64,000 bases of DNA from Zeugodacus cucurbitae (GCF_028554725.1 NC_071670.1:30622001-30686000), one strand, 5' to 3'; positions 35,662 to 47,239 are shown, counted from the first letter of the stretch. Translations and numbers: made by a program. The notes: generated from the letters alone by a model not told the origin.

Positions 35662-36854
35662 GTTCTTAAAAAAACACAAAAAATGGTTGGAACTTTTTCT
35701 AAGTTGTATTTTGGTTGTATTTCAAATATAACTCGGTATATATCTACTCTCTCTTTCGATATATTGATTAGATTAATTTTATCCCCAACTTCAACTTCAT
35801 CACCACCTATTTCTGAAGATCAAATCGGTTTAAATTAAACAGTTTTATACCACTCGTTATCTCATATTTTTAACAAAAATTCAGTGTTATTATAAATTAC
35901 AGTTGCTATTGAGAGAGATACATCACTATAGCGATCTTTCAACTTTTTGATACAAATTTTGTTGTTCTATTGCTTCCAAATAAGTCTCAATCTCTAAAGA
36001 ACCTTGTATCATCTACTTGTATTTGGGGAGAAATTTTCTACTTTTTGAGAAGCGGATGTGTCTCAGTTTAGCTCAACATAAGTCCTTTCTCACTTGTATA
36101 TAGACACATGTACATATGTTCTTATTTCCTGCCTACATCGTCGAACGTTTAATTTAACAAAAACTGAGGCGGAGATTCTTTCAAGCAAGCCTAATGTCAT
36201 AATGTGTGCTCAGAAACGCATTTGATACATATGCTTCCGGCTGGTTTCCTCACAAATTCAGCAATTAGTCCATGCAAATTACTTTATGCAATGTTTTTGC
36301 ATCAAGCATCTGACATGGCGGCGTAGATACAATCTGTGAATATAAATGAAAATGGCTAAAGCTACTAGGTATAATTATTTGGTTTGAGGTGATTGCACTG
36401 CTTCTACTTGATTTTAGTATTTGTGGCGATATAAACCAATTTAGCTACTAGTTGAAACATGGGCATTCACTTAGAAAGGCGAATGTGTAAATAGCATGAA
36501 GCAATTCTTATTGCACCACAACTGAGTGCCGTTTAGCCCATCAAAATTTGATTTTATGTGGTTAGAAGAAGTTATGTATGTCTTTGAACAAAAAGTACTT
36601 TTGTGATTTTTGGTTTTTGTTTTTTTTGGAATTAATTTCAAAAACATATACATACATACATATAACCCGAATATGAAATCTTTATGGTTTTATAGTGAAA
36701 CTTTGTGATGCCGAAGATTAAAAAATATAAAAACTAAATATCCTTAAAGTATTATTTCTTGTAAAAAGGGAAATGATATTTAAAAAAGCCTGAAACGTTC
36801 TAGTAAAAGAGTGTTCCTAAAAATCCCTGTTTTGTTACTTTATGTTTTAAGGAG
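35662..36854. other. Non-coding intergenic spacer
   Basis: No convincing open frame. AT-rich with a CATACATA run near 36645-36660. Confidence 0.5.
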
Positions 36855-37539
36855 CTATACCAGTGCAACCCAAAAAAATTAGGCGATTTTCGCCAGTTTT
36901 TTTTTTAAGAAAGTACTCGATCGCATGTTTCTAAGTTTTTTGGACATAATAAGTCATATTTTCTGCTATATTTTAAGATTATTTTTTAACAATAATATTG
37001 AAAAATAACGGAGTTATGTGCTGTCTTCGGAGGTGCCAAAAAAAGTTCCCCAACTGCGGACATGATTCCAGCCGAATAAGTAGCTGAAACAAAAATATTC
37101 AAAAAGGTTATTAAAGTTGAAGGTATTTCCTATACCTAAAGGCTATTAAAGTTGAAGGTATTTCCTATTCCTACGATGAATTTTGAATATATCAAAATTT
37201 AAAAAACGGCATAGTTCTGAAAAAAATGTCGTTCTTTTCGGTAAAAAATGGTCGATTTCTTAATGCCAAATTGACAATTTTCAACCAATCAAAAAGATCG
37301 TAGGTCATTGAATATTAAATGTATTCAAGCATACTTAGTTTCAATTTGAAGTCGATCGGTAAATTTCTCCTAGAATTATGATGTGAGTAATTTTGAAAAA
37401 TGTCGTTTCGAGAAAACGCGTTTAAAATTTCAACTATCGATTTCTGATATATAAAAACAAAACAACCGTAAAAATTGCGGTTGCTTTTTGGAACGCTGTC
37501 ATTCGAAAATGATTTTTTGAAAGTGTCACACTGGTATAG
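36855..37539. mobile_element. 685-bp non-autonomous element with 11-bp inverted ends
   Basis: CTATACCAGTG at 36855-36865 and CACTGGTATAG at 37529-37539 are exact inverted copies and bound a non-coding unit. An internal imperfect tandem duplication lies at about 37107-37175 (TATTAAAGTTGAAGGTATTT occurs twice). No transposase is encoded. The superfamily cannot be assigned, and a target duplication is not clear. Confidence 0.6.
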
Positions 37540-38233
37540 GCCCTCAATTGATTACAATACATTATTATTTTAAAAGACTGGTTATTAAATCATAACGCCA
37601 AAGCAGTCGAAATGGATTTTAAAATCATTTGATTATGGACCTAAACAAAAATATGAGAAGCAAAGGTCTGCTGGTATCAGCAGTGCTAGAAACCGAAAGA
37701 AACATTTCATTTGTAAAACTGATGCAGTAAATTTTATTCTGTCCCTAAAGAATATTAAAATACCAAATAATAAAAAATATTACTAAAATAAAAACATAAA
37801 ATCTAGGTACAATATTTCTGAAGTGACACAATTTAGTTTATTAATTTGTAATTAATTACTTTGCATCTCGCTTGTTTCCATTCAATTTGGTTCAATATTT
37901 TTGCAATATCTTTTAAGGTTTATAAAAAGTTGTTCATATGCCCAGGTGCACTAATGCTGCACTCCGCGATAATAAGCCAAGTGATATATAACCATTTATT
38001 ACAGCCAACAAGTATATACATAGATAAAGTTGTAGACACGAACATATTCAGAATAACGTAAATAATCGATTTAATTATACCATACTAACCACGACGCGTC
38101 GTGTAACTACAAACTAAGAATACATATACATATGTATGTGCATATGTTCCTTGGTGCTATAGATAGCTAATGCAATGCTATTATTCAGTAGTATTTGGAT
38201 GGATCGATAAATGTATGTACTTTGATCTCGAAA
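37540..38233. other. Non-coding spacer
   Basis: AT-rich with no domain-bearing frame. The frame at 37861-38061 is compositionally ordinary spacer. Confidence 0.45.
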
Positions 38234-39780
38234 TTTTTATACTCTCGCAACAAATGTTGCTAAAGAGAGTATTATAGTTTTGTTCACATAACGGTTGTTT
38301 GTAACACCCAAAAATAAAAGGAGTTAGATATAGGGCTATATATACCAAAGTGATCAGGGTGAAGAGTGGAGTTCAAATCCGAATGTCTGTCTGTCCGTCC
38401 GTCCGTCCGTCTGTGCAAGCTGTAACTTGAGTAAAAATTAAGATATCTTGATGAAACTTGGCACACTTATTTCTTGGTACCATAGGAAGGTTGCTTTCGA
38501 AAATGCAAAATCGGACCACTGCCACGCCCACAAAATGGCGAAAACCTAAAACACATAAAGTACCATAACTAAGCCATAAATAAAGCTATGGAAAAAAATT
38601 TGGCATGAAGGATCGTACTATGAAGGGGCATATTTGGATGTAATTGGGGAAGTGGGCGTGGCCTTGCCCCCTACTAAGTTTTTTATACATATCTCGCAAA
38701 CCAATAGAGCTATATAAACCAAACTTTCTGCAGTCGTTTTTTTTAGCCACTTCCTAATACAGTCCAAAAACGAAAGAAATCGGATAATAACCACGCCCAC
38801 CTCCCATACAAAAGTTAGGTTGAAAATTACTAAAAGTGGGTTAACTCACTAACGAAAAACGTCAGAAACACTAAATTTCACATAAAAAATGGCAGATGGA
38901 AGCTGCACTCAGATTGTGTATTATATAATATAAACAAGTAAGGAAAGGCTAAGTTCGGGTGCAACCGAACATTTTATACTCTCGCAATTTATTGAAGAAA
39001 TTTAACCAATACATATATGCGGAATAAAGCTCACCTTATTTTTGAAAAACCTATAATTAGGTATATGGGAGCTAGGAAAAGACACTTTTGAAAAACCTAC
39101 AATGAGGTATATGGAAATGTTATGTCCCGATTTTAATAATTTTTGGAACAGAGACACACTATTAGAAGAAAACAATTTCCTCTGAATTAAATTGAGATAT
39201 CTGAGAGACTTACCCATATTTTCGGTTAAAATTTATCCTTAGGCGCTGAGTTCAACATGTTCGATATCTGGGGCCTTGAAAAGTTATGGTCCGTTTTTGA
39301 CAATTTTTGCACAAGTGAAGCCAGAGATGATATGCACTAATTGTGTAAAGTTTTATTCCGTTATCTTCATTGGTTCCTTATGTTTACATTATAAAGTGAA
39401 GGAATAAGATGGATTTCAAAATTGAGTTATAAGGAAAGTAGTAGTGGTTGTGAACCGATTCGCCCATTTTTTGTCCGTGTTATCAGGGTGTCAAGAAAAT
39501 ATTTTATACCGAATTTCATTCGAATCGGTCGAGTAGTTCCTGAGATATGGTTTATGACCCATAAGTGGGCGATGCCACGCCCATTTTCCATTTTGTAAAA
39601 AAATCTGAGTACAGTTCCCATCTGCTATTTCTTCTGCAAAATTTAGTGTTTCTGGCGTTTCTCGTTAGTGGCGTTTCTCGTTATCAACTTTTGTTGCGAG
39701 AGTATAATAAAGTTAAATAAATAAATTGCGAGAGTATAAAATGTTCGGTTACACCCGAACTTAGCCCTTCCTTATTTGTT
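38234..39780 (+). mobile_element. mini-me/DINE-1-like element, copy E, host of a nested copy
   Basis: Start TTTTTATACTCTCGCAAC, core GTGATCAGGGTGA (38352-38364), (GTCC/GTCT)n tract (38383-38412) and GGGCGTGG body. The body is shortened: CACTCAGATT runs directly into GTGTATTATATAATATA, which are about 490 bp apart in copy A. Copy F is then inserted at 38933-39706. The element resumes ATAAAGTTAAATAAATAAATT and ends with the hairpin and tail at 39780. Confidence 0.75.
38933..39706 (-). mobile_element. mini-me/DINE-1-like element, copy F, nested inside copy E
   Basis: Reverse orientation. The left end AACAAGTAAGGAAAGGC with the hairpin TTCGGGTGCAACCGAA leads into CATTTTATACTCTCGCAA. The right end is TTGTTGCGAGAGTATA. 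It lacks the GTCY tract. Comparison with the unbroken AATATAAATAAAGTT of copy A shows the insertion added no duplicated target bases and fell between two T residues on the minus strand. Confidence 0.75.
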
Positions 39781-39852
39781 AGACTATATAATTGTATTAT
39801 TTCAACTTTCGAGCGTATTCAAAGGTTTTGGTCAGCACATCCCAAAAATATA

Positions 39853-40225
39853 CAGTGGAACTTCTCTAATTCGAATCACCATAATCCACAAAAAAACTTC
39901 GAGAAATTTTCATTAAAACATAAATTTTTCAAAAAGCCATAAAATATAGATTTATACACAGTTTTAGTTATTTACTTCGCAAAAAGTATTATTTAAATAC
40001 ATTAAAACATGTATTTTGTAATTTTGTTTGTCATTTAATATCATATTTTTTGTTCGCCTCCATACATATATGGGGACTCCTTTAAAATTGTTCCTTGATA
40101 TAAATAAAGTAATAAATTTTGTATTATGCCATGATCGAAAAGTTCGATTTATAGAAGGCAATTTGTATGAAATTAGACTTCTATTGCCCATTCAAAAGTT
40201 CGAGCATGTCAAGAAAAAAAGGTGC
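39853..40225. mobile_element. Possible pogo/Tigger-like remnant
   Basis: A terminal-type sequence CAGTGGAACTTCTCTAATTC follows TA at 39851-39852. This is close in style to pogo-group termini, which insert at TA. No matching opposite end or transposase was found, and the right limit is a guess. Confidence 0.4.
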
Positions 40226-40229
40226 TTGA

Positions 40230-40690
40230 TTTAAAATTTGCTAAGTTTTACCATCTGGTCGGTAGGAGATCCACGCTTTCAATCGCAAACAAGCTGTTTA
40301 TATATAATCAAGTACTAAAGCCAATTTAGGCCTATGGAGCTCAAATATGGGGTTGCTCAACTCGAAACTGTATTGCCTGCATTCAGCGCTTCCAAAATAA
40401 GGTACTAAGAAGTATAGTTAATGCTCCTTGGTATATTAGATCTGCTGACCTTCACCGTGATCTTGGTGTGAATTCAGTAGTAAACAAAATAACCAAACTT
40501 GCAAAGACTCACGAAATGAGGCTTAGACAGCATGTAAATGAAGAGCATCCAAACTCATCGGTACTGCTGAACGAGAAAACCGACTGAAACGTAAGAGAAT
40601 ACAAAATTGCAAAATATTTCTGAGTATGCAGGTTTGTTATTATTAATGTATGCGATATAAATAAAAAAATTAACAAATTTCAAAATATTT
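40230..40690 (+). mobile_element. Jockey-clade retrotransposon 3' fragment
   Basis: The plus-strand translation gives LSIANKLFIYNQVLKPI, a stop in place of Trp, AYGAQIWGCS, IQRFQNKVLRSI and NAPWYIRSADLHRDLG. This is the standard C-terminal part of Jockey-type ORF2. An AATAAA and a short A run follow at 40656-40668. It belongs to a different subfamily from the 10.2- and 48.8-kb copies and is decayed. Confidence 0.75.
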
Positions 40691-40806
40691 TTTAAACTAT
40701 AAAACAGTAAACAAGTTTAGGCTAATAGTAAATATTTATATGTGCATTTTACTATTTTTGACAGTAACGCCTATACATTTGAGTTTAACTGAAAGAAATT
40801 TTTATT

Positions 40807-41052
40807 TTAATAGTCAGTAGAATTGTCCTTATATTTTAAAACTAAATTAAGCCGCTTAATCAGAGAATTAACTACTGACTGTAGAATAGTTATGTAAATA
40901 TTGGCAAATTCTTGCTTTATGGCTAATTTAAGGTGACGTACTGTCTCAAACTGCTTTCCGTTTTGGAAAACCGGAACGGTTCCGATGTCGCTTTGGTCTA
41001 GAGCCATTATTATTACTTGTCCCTCGGCTGATAAACTAGTACCACGAGGCAT
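40807..41052 (-). pseudogene. Internally deleted Tc1-type transposase remnant (tentative)
   Basis: An 81-codon frame begins MPRGTSLSAEGQVIIMALDQ, like the helix-turn-helix start of some Tc1 transposases. It ends LQSVVNSLIKRLNLVLKY followed by DNSTDY, which resembles the LVNSMPRRLQAVI...TKY end of the family. The DDE core would then be missing. No inverted ends were found, so the assignment is tentative. Confidence 0.35.
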
Positions 41053-41420
41053 TTTAGGCTTAAAGTTAAATAAATGTAATAAAATTTTTAATAACTCATT
41101 TAGTTAATGCACCTACAATAATTTTGAAAACAAATAGCAAATTTAGCAAAAAAAGTTTTTGCTGCGACACTATCAGTAAGAAAGACTCGCTAAGCTGATT
41201 TTGCACATATATATATTTACTATGCACTACCCAATTCACAAGCACATTCTTAATGTATGTAACTGTACAACGAACGAGAAAAGTATGAAACAATTTTCGT
41301 TGCATAGTAACGGTAACATATCAACCTTTTATTCCACATCTACCGAAATCCAAAAAATAACAGTGAATAAGAAATATAAACAAAAGCAGAAATGCACATA
41401 TAATTATTTGACTGGGGTAT
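41053..41420. other. Non-coding spacer
   Basis: AT-rich, short overlapping frames only, no recognised repeat. Confidence 0.4.
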
Positions 41421-42342
41421 AATACACAATTTGACCCACATATTCGTCATATAGATTGTATAAAGTCCATTGAAAGTTGGAAATGATAATATTAGGTTAG
41501 AAGCACCGATTTTTAGAATGGGGCTGCCACACTATAAACATAGTATTTGTGCAAAGTTTTGCACCGATATCTTCATTAGTGCTTACTTTATATATTGTAA
41601 AGTTAACGATTCAGATCGACTTCAAAGTTCTGGTAAATAGGAAGTAGGCGTGGTTGTGAAGCGATTTGGCCTATTTTCACAACATATCATTGGGATGTAA
41701 GGAAACTATGATATGGTTTGACCTATTTTCCATTATGTAGCTTCCATCTGCCATTTCTTATGTGAAATTTAGTGTTTTTCGTTAGTGAGTTAACCCACTA
41801 TTAGTAATTTTCAACCTAACCTTTGTATGGAGGTGGGCGTGGTTATTATCCGATTTCTTTCATTTTTGGACTGTATTAGGAAGTGGCAAAAAGAACGACT
41901 GCAGAATGTTTGGTTTATATAGCTCTATTGGTTTGCGAGATATGTACATAAAACCTATTTGGGGGCGGGGCCACGCCCACTTCCAAATTACATTCAAATA
42001 TGTCCCTTCACAGTGCGATCCTTCATACCAAATTTTATTTCTAAGCTTTATTTATGGCTTAATTATGACACTTTATGTGTTTTCGGTTTTCGCCATTTTG
42101 TGGGCGTGGCAGTGGTCCGATTTTCCTATGGTGCCAAGAAATAAGTGTGCCAAGTTTCATCAAGATATCTTTTTTACTCAATTTACAGATTGCACAGACG
42201 GACGGACGGACAGACAGACAGACATTCGGACTTGAACTCCACTCTTCACCCTGATCACTTTGGTATATATAACCCTATATCTAACTCGTTTAGTTTTGGG
42301 TGTTACAAACAACCGTTATGTGAATAAAACTATAATACTCTT
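41421..42342 (-). mobile_element. mini-me/DINE-1-like element, copy G, both ends lost
   Basis: Reverse orientation. The GGGCGTGG-complement boxes, the (GAC/GGAC)n tract at 42196-42224 and the CACCCTGATCACTTTGG core (42249-42265) are present. The left edge starts within the 3' body (ACACAATTTGACCCAC) and the right edge stops at CTATAATACTCTT, before the terminal TATACTCTCGC. Internal deletion near 41710. Confidence 0.7.
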
Positions 42343-42421
42343 AAGTAATAGGTACCGCAGACGCCTAGTTTTCGAGATATTCCGCTTTAAAGATAAAAAA
42401 ATCAAAAATTTCAACTACATA

Positions 42422-42623
42422 CAGTGGGCGACAAAAGTCTACGTACGACCCATATTTTTGATGTATTGCCGAATTTAAAAATGGTATGGAAAAAGTAATG
42501 ATGCAGTTTTGTTTTAATTACATTTTTATTAGGAAATTATAAAACAAAAAGTGTACTCCAATACAAACATAACAAACTGTTCACAAAAAACTAAAAAAAA
42601 CCATTGACAAAAGTCTACGTACG
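42422..42623 (+). repeat. Left terminal inverted repeat of the Tc1 element, with two direct repeats
   Basis: Outer direct repeat 42430-42447 and inner 42606-42623, both GACAAAAGTCTACGTACG. In relatives these are the transposase binding sites. Confidence 0.93.
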
Positions 42624-42777
42624 GCATGTATTATATACTTTATGTTCATGTTGCAAACTAGAAAGTAACGGGAAAGTACCGTTTACTTTTATTTTGTGTT
42701 TATGCTTTACAATGAGCTTCATGTTAAGCACATTTCAATATAATCGCGTATAGTTTACACAACGTATAGTTGTCACA

Positions 42778-43803
42778 ATGGGTCCTCGGAAAGAAATTTC
42801 AACAGATGTGCGAAACCTGGTGATAAAATACAAAAAGGAGAATAAATCATTTGGTGAAATATCAAAACAGCTTAATTTACTTAAATCAACTGTTCAAACC
42901 ATATATGAAAACTTTATAAAAAATAAAAGTGTTGAAAATAAACCACGAACCGGTCGACCGAAAAAGCTTAGTAGGAGAGATGTCTCTTTTATTTTAAAAG
43001 AAGTTGATAAGAATCCACAAATTCATGCCACTATGTTAGCCACGGAATTAACAGTACGATCGGATAAAGTTGTACATTCCAGAACAGTTCAAAGGGCTTT
43101 AAATGACAATGGATTACACAGCAGAACTCCACGCAGAAAACCCTTTATCAGTGAAAAGAACCGAAAGCTTCGTTTGGAATTCGCCCACAAGTATAAAGAT
43201 AAAGATCTTGATATCTGGAAACAAGTTTTATTCACAGACGAATCCAAGTACAACATTTTTGGAAGTGATGGAAGAGCCAAAGTTTGGAGAAGAGCCAATA
43301 CAGCAATGAAGCCCAAACACCTCATCCCTACTGTCAAGCATGGCGGTGGAAATGTCATGGTTTGGGGCGCTGTGGCTGCATCTGGAGTAGGAAATTTAGT
43401 ATTTGTGGAGGGGAACATGGATCGTTTTCAATATAAGAATATATTAGAACAAAATTTAAGAGCATCCGTAGATAAACTAAACCTTGGTAGGAGCTGGCTC
43501 TTCCAGCAGGATAATGATCCGAAGCACACGGCCCACATTATAAAGGAATGGCTGCTTTACTATGCCCCACGTCAATTAAATACACCACCACAAAGCCCAG
43601 ATTTAAATATTATTGAGCATGTTTGGGAGATTTTGGAACGTAAGGTGAGAAAACATGTCATTACCAGTGCGCAAACACTAAGAGAGAAACTACAGGAAGA
43701 ATGGCAACTTATAACACCCGTTGATATTGAAAATTTAGTTTCTTCAATGCCTAGACGCTTACAAGCAGTTATAGATGCCCATGGTGGGCCAACAAAATAC
43801 TAA
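42778..43803 (+). CDS. Tc1-family DD34E transposase, full length
   Basis: 341 aa, the family's usual size, with no stop or frameshift. The N-terminal paired-like DNA-binding region has two helix-turn-helix parts (residues about 1-55 and 65-120) joined by the AT-hook-like TGRPKK. The DDE catalytic domain shows LFTDESKYN (first Asp), FQQDNDPKHTAH (second Asp) and SPDLNIIEHVWE (Glu). Exactly 34 residues separate the second Asp from the Glu, the DD34E signature. HGGGNVMVWGAV is the Gly-rich segment, and the C-terminus MPRRLQAVIDAHGGPTKY is standard. The enzyme would bind the direct repeats and cut and paste the element into TA sites in the nucleus. The ATG lies 154 bases inside the left repeat end; the stop is 50 bases before the right repeat. 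Confidence 0.97.
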   Translation: MGPRKEISTDVRNLVIKYKKENKSFGEISKQLNLLKSTVQTIYENFIKNKSVENKPRTGRPKKLSRRDVSFILKEVDKNPQIHATMLATELTVRSDKVVHSRTVQRALNDNGLHSRTPRRKPFISEKNRKLRLEFAHKYKDKDLDIWKQVLFTDESKYNIFGSDGRAKVWRRANTAMKPKHLIPTVKHGGGNVMVWGAVAASGVGNLVFVEGNMDRFQYKNILEQNLRASVDKLNLGRSWLFQQDNDPKHTAHIIKEWLLYYAPRQLNTPPQSPDLNIIEHVWEILERKVRKHVITSAQTLREKLQEEWQLITPVDIENLVSSMPRRLQAVIDAHGGPTKY

Positions 43804-43853
43804 TATTTAAGATTCAGTGCCTTATTGAAATGTTTTTTTATTAAAATGCTAGT

Positions 43854-44055
43854 CGTACGTAGACTTTTGTCAATGGTTTTTTTTAGTTTTTTGTGAAGAG
43901 TTTGTTATGTTTGTATTGGAGTACACTTTTTGTTTTATAATTTCCTAATAAAAATGTAATTAAAACAAAACTGCATCATTACTTTTTCCATACTATTTTT
44001 ACATTCAGCAATACATCAAAAATATGGGTCGTACGTAGACTTTTGTCGCCCACTG
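43854..44055 (-). repeat. Right terminal inverted repeat of the Tc1 element, with two direct repeats
   Basis: Inverted copy of the left repeat. Direct repeats at 43854-43871 and 44030-44047 (CGTACGTAGACTTTTGTC). Confidence 0.93.
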
Positions 44056-44057
44056 TA

Positions 44058-44916
44058 GCTATTTCACACAATTTAATACACTTTCACACATTTTACGCAC
44101 TTTTTTCACCTCAAATATATTAAATAAAACTGTAGGCGTTGCATTAAATGTACATTTTACTTTTATTATATAATTTTAAAGTTAGAATTATATGTTTCAA
44201 AAATCACTTTTCACTCTCAAATTTATGTGTTTACAATTATGCGGAAAACGAGCGCTGCCACATTGTAGATACCATATATAAATTCATCCACAAATTCCTC
44301 GTTTTGTGAAAATTCCTCTTTTTTGCCAAAATTCCTCTTTTATTTAACAAAATAAATTTTTAAAAATCATATCGAGGACTTCGAGGAAACTTCGAACACC
44401 CCCGGTTTTGGCTCGACCATGGTTATTTTTTTAAAGCGCGGCCGAAATAAATCTATATTTTGAATTAAATTGAATGTTAATAGTGTAATTTTCAATATGT
44501 GAAGTGAAAAATGCGAAAAAATAGTGTTACAGTGTGTGAAATTACACGTGTTACTTATAGAAAACATTGGACTTTTAAACATGAATATTTTAAAAACTAT
44601 AAGTCCAATCAAGAATATTTATATATATTCCTGCTCTGGAGAGCCTCCTCTTTCACCCGATACCCCAGAGTTGTCAAACCCCGACCGCCAAAGTAATCGG
44701 AATCGTGCCGAAAATTTATATTTCCAGGCACAGGACCCCGACTTTTTTCCTGTGGATTAAAATTTTTTTTCTCCATTGGAATCATAAAAGAATGCCAAAA
44801 AGAGGTTACAAACAAAATTTCACGTTGCCACGCCTTTTATTATGGGCGCTATAGAAGGAAGATTTTGATCTCATGAAAAAATGCTTTACTTGAATGATTT
44901 TATGTATGGTTATTAT
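44058..44916. other. Non-coding spacer between the Tc1 and hAT elements
   Basis: Contains three spaced copies of AATTCCTC (44295-44335). A 78-codon frame at 44524-44760 has a Pro/Ser-rich end (EPPLSPDTPELSNPDRQSN) and no recognised family; it may be an orphan transposon exon. The last eight bases (44909-44916, GTTATTAT) are the left target duplication of the hAT element. Confidence 0.4.
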
Positions 44917-45239
44917 CAGTGTTTAAATTGCTGCAGTCGAAGTAGCAAAAGTCGTAGAATTTTTGCTTTTTACTGCTTCGACTTCTTTTAACTGTTTCAA
45001 ATTTGCTTTTGCTTTTGCTTATGCTTTAGAAAAAGCAGCAGTCGCAAGCAAAGCAAAAGCAGAAAACAATTATTAGGAAAATGCGCAGCACTTTTAGCAG
45101 TCATTGCTTTGCTTGTGTTTGATCAGCTGCCCAAACCAAAGCAAAATGGGCTGATAAAATCACGCGTTCTAGGAATGGTAGAATTGAAGGGTGCTAGATC
45201 GAGTACTAGCAAAAACCTAACCATGGAAATTATAAAAAC

Positions 45240-46480
45240 CATAAAAAATACGACATTACTTTAAGACAAATAGTGTCAGTTACATCGGATAATGGCGCAA
45301 ATATGCTTAAAGCAACTAAAATATTATCTTTTGTTTCACAAGAAGAATTGGAAGAAAATGATGCCAATTGCGCGAATGATGAGTATCTTAAAAAAATCGA
45401 ACTTGTTGAGGAAATGCCAGATATGCTATTGGGCGATATTCAAGTTGATCAAGTTTGCCGTTGCGCTGCTCATACTGCACAGCTTTGTGCGCTCGACGTA
45501 ACAAAATCCTCAGCTATAACAAAGTACCTATTAACATGCCGTAATTTGACAAAATATGTGAGAAAAACAACAAATGGATATCGAGCTATATTTGAATTAA
45601 AGCAATTAAAGATGCCTCAACTAGATTGTCCTACAAGATGGGGATCGAACATCGTAATGGTGGAAAATTTGAAGGCAGCAAAAGACTTTCTAAAAGAAAT
45701 CGAATCCGTTAAATATAGGACCGAAGATGAAAATTTCGTGTTAGACGACTCCCTTTGGGAATTCGTGAAAGCTATTGTCTTGTATTTAATCCATTACAAA
45801 AAAGCATAAAAATACACGTAAATACGGTAAAACAAAAAATCGAAGCAAGACAATATTTAAAAAAAGTATGGGATAGAATTAATGAAATTAACCCTGGTAA
45901 CATCACGTGTTTAAGTCCAAATTCAAGTGTACATCAATCCGGCAACCAATTTTGTGATACTGAAGAGAAATTATTAACCGAATATTTATTGCAAGGAATT
46001 GAAGCGAACGTAAATAATGCATCCGATGTCTATACAAAAATTGACAATCTGCAGCTTCCATTCTTAAGAAGTGACACAAATATTCTATCATTTTGGAAGG
46101 AAAAGCAGTTCACTGATCCCGACTTGTACTCGTTAAGCAATGTGTGCTTTGCAATACCACCCACTCAGGTATGTACATATGTACATATAAACGTAACATA
46201 ATTTTTATTTTTATTGTAACGTAAAACTGAACAAATTAATTTTTTTCATACTCTAGTACATATTTAATTAATCATGAATTTAAATTATTTATTGAACCAA
46301 ATAAGTATAATAAGTAAATGAAATAAGTTTTACTAAATTGAATAAAATTTTGCTTTTCTCCCCAAAACAGGTGACGATTGAACGCGCATTTTCCACCCTT
46401 AATAAAACATATTGCTAGTAAAGCTAAATCCAAACTTTCTGGAAGCTGCTATAGACGTAGATGACGAACAAATTTATTTT
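45240..46480 (+). pseudogene. hAT transposase pseudogene with one intron
   Basis: The first block (45273-45806) reads VTSDNGANMLKA, CAAHTAQLCALD and LDCPTRWGSN, hAT motifs of the RNase H-like fold and its insertion domain. A frameshift near 45770 leads to the second block (45755-46168, WDRINEINPGNITCLS; FWKEKQFTDPDLYSLS; AIPPTQ). An intron with GTATGT...AACAG (46169-46370) joins to VTIERAFSTLNK, the C-terminal dimerisation motif, then LNPNFLEAAIDVDDEQIYF after another frame break. The N-terminal BED zinc finger is not found. It cannot make a working enzyme. Confidence 0.8.
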
Positions 46481-46586
46481 TTTTTCTTTTTAAATGTTTA
46501 TACCTACATATATTGCGTTGTACATAAAATATAAATACACTGAATTCAAATACATAAAATACATATATGTAAAACAAATACATATA

Positions 46587-47038
46587 TAGGGTATTCACAA
46601 GGTGTCATATTGTGTCATATCGTAATATTGTCATATTTTACCGAATTTTTTCGGTTTTTTGCGGCATATGCCTAGTACTGCAGTAACCGGTTACTTTTTG
46701 GAACCGGTTTTTTTGGGACACACTCGTGGCAGTGTGGGCGGTCGGTGGGTGGGGCTTTGGGGCATTTTGGGACAAAACTTCGACGAGTAGGTAATCGGTT
46801 TTCTGTGAAGAACCGGTTTTTTTTGGGTCGGTCAGTGGTCGGTTCTCAACCGATTTATACCACACATTGCATATATCTGGAAAATACGGACATATATCTG
46901 GTTTTGGCCTCAGCAAAAATCGTTATGATTAAGTGTAGAAATATGACATACAACAGTTAAGGGTGCTCACAAGTGTCGTATTTTTTAAGAATATTAAAAT
47001 ATGACATAAGACATACAACAAAGCTTGTGAATTGCCTA
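46587..47038. mobile_element. 452-bp TIR element nested in the hAT element
   Basis: TAGGGTATTCACAAG (46587-46601) and CTTGTGAATTGCCTA (47024-47038) are inverted ends with two mismatches. The interior is G-rich and differs from the hAT body, with repeated AACCGGTTTTTTTGGG-type stretches (46700, 46811). An additional direct copy of the end-type motif (AGGGTGCTCACAAG) lies at 46961. Non-coding. Confidence 0.6.
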
Positions 47039-47239
47039 ATAGTTTTTCAATCACCATGAACAACACATCACTTATAGCTGCCAAAAAAGTACGCGAAACT
47101 AAAAACTGTCGAAGTGCTTAACAGTTTTAAAATGATCGAAAAAACTATTTCGCGACTGCGACTGCTAACGACTTGCGAAGCAAATATAACGCTTTTGCTT
47201 TGGTTTGCGCAGCTGATCAAACACAAGCAAAGCAATATG

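Larger units (their letters stand above)
42422..44055 (+). mobile_element. Complete Tc1-family transposon, IR/DR type, apparently intact
   Basis: 1634 bp flanked by TA at 42420-42421 and 44056-44057. The ends CAGTGGGCGACAAAAGTC and GACTTTTGTCGCCCACTG are exact inverted copies. The full inverted repeats are about 202 bp and differ at only about four positions. Each repeat holds two copies of GACAAAAGTCTACGTACG (outer and inner), the IR/DR layout of the Sleeping Beauty, Minos and Paris type of Tc1 elements. One uninterrupted transposase ORF fills the middle. High TIR identity and an open ORF suggest recent arrival. It inserted next to mini-me copy G. Confidence 0.97.
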
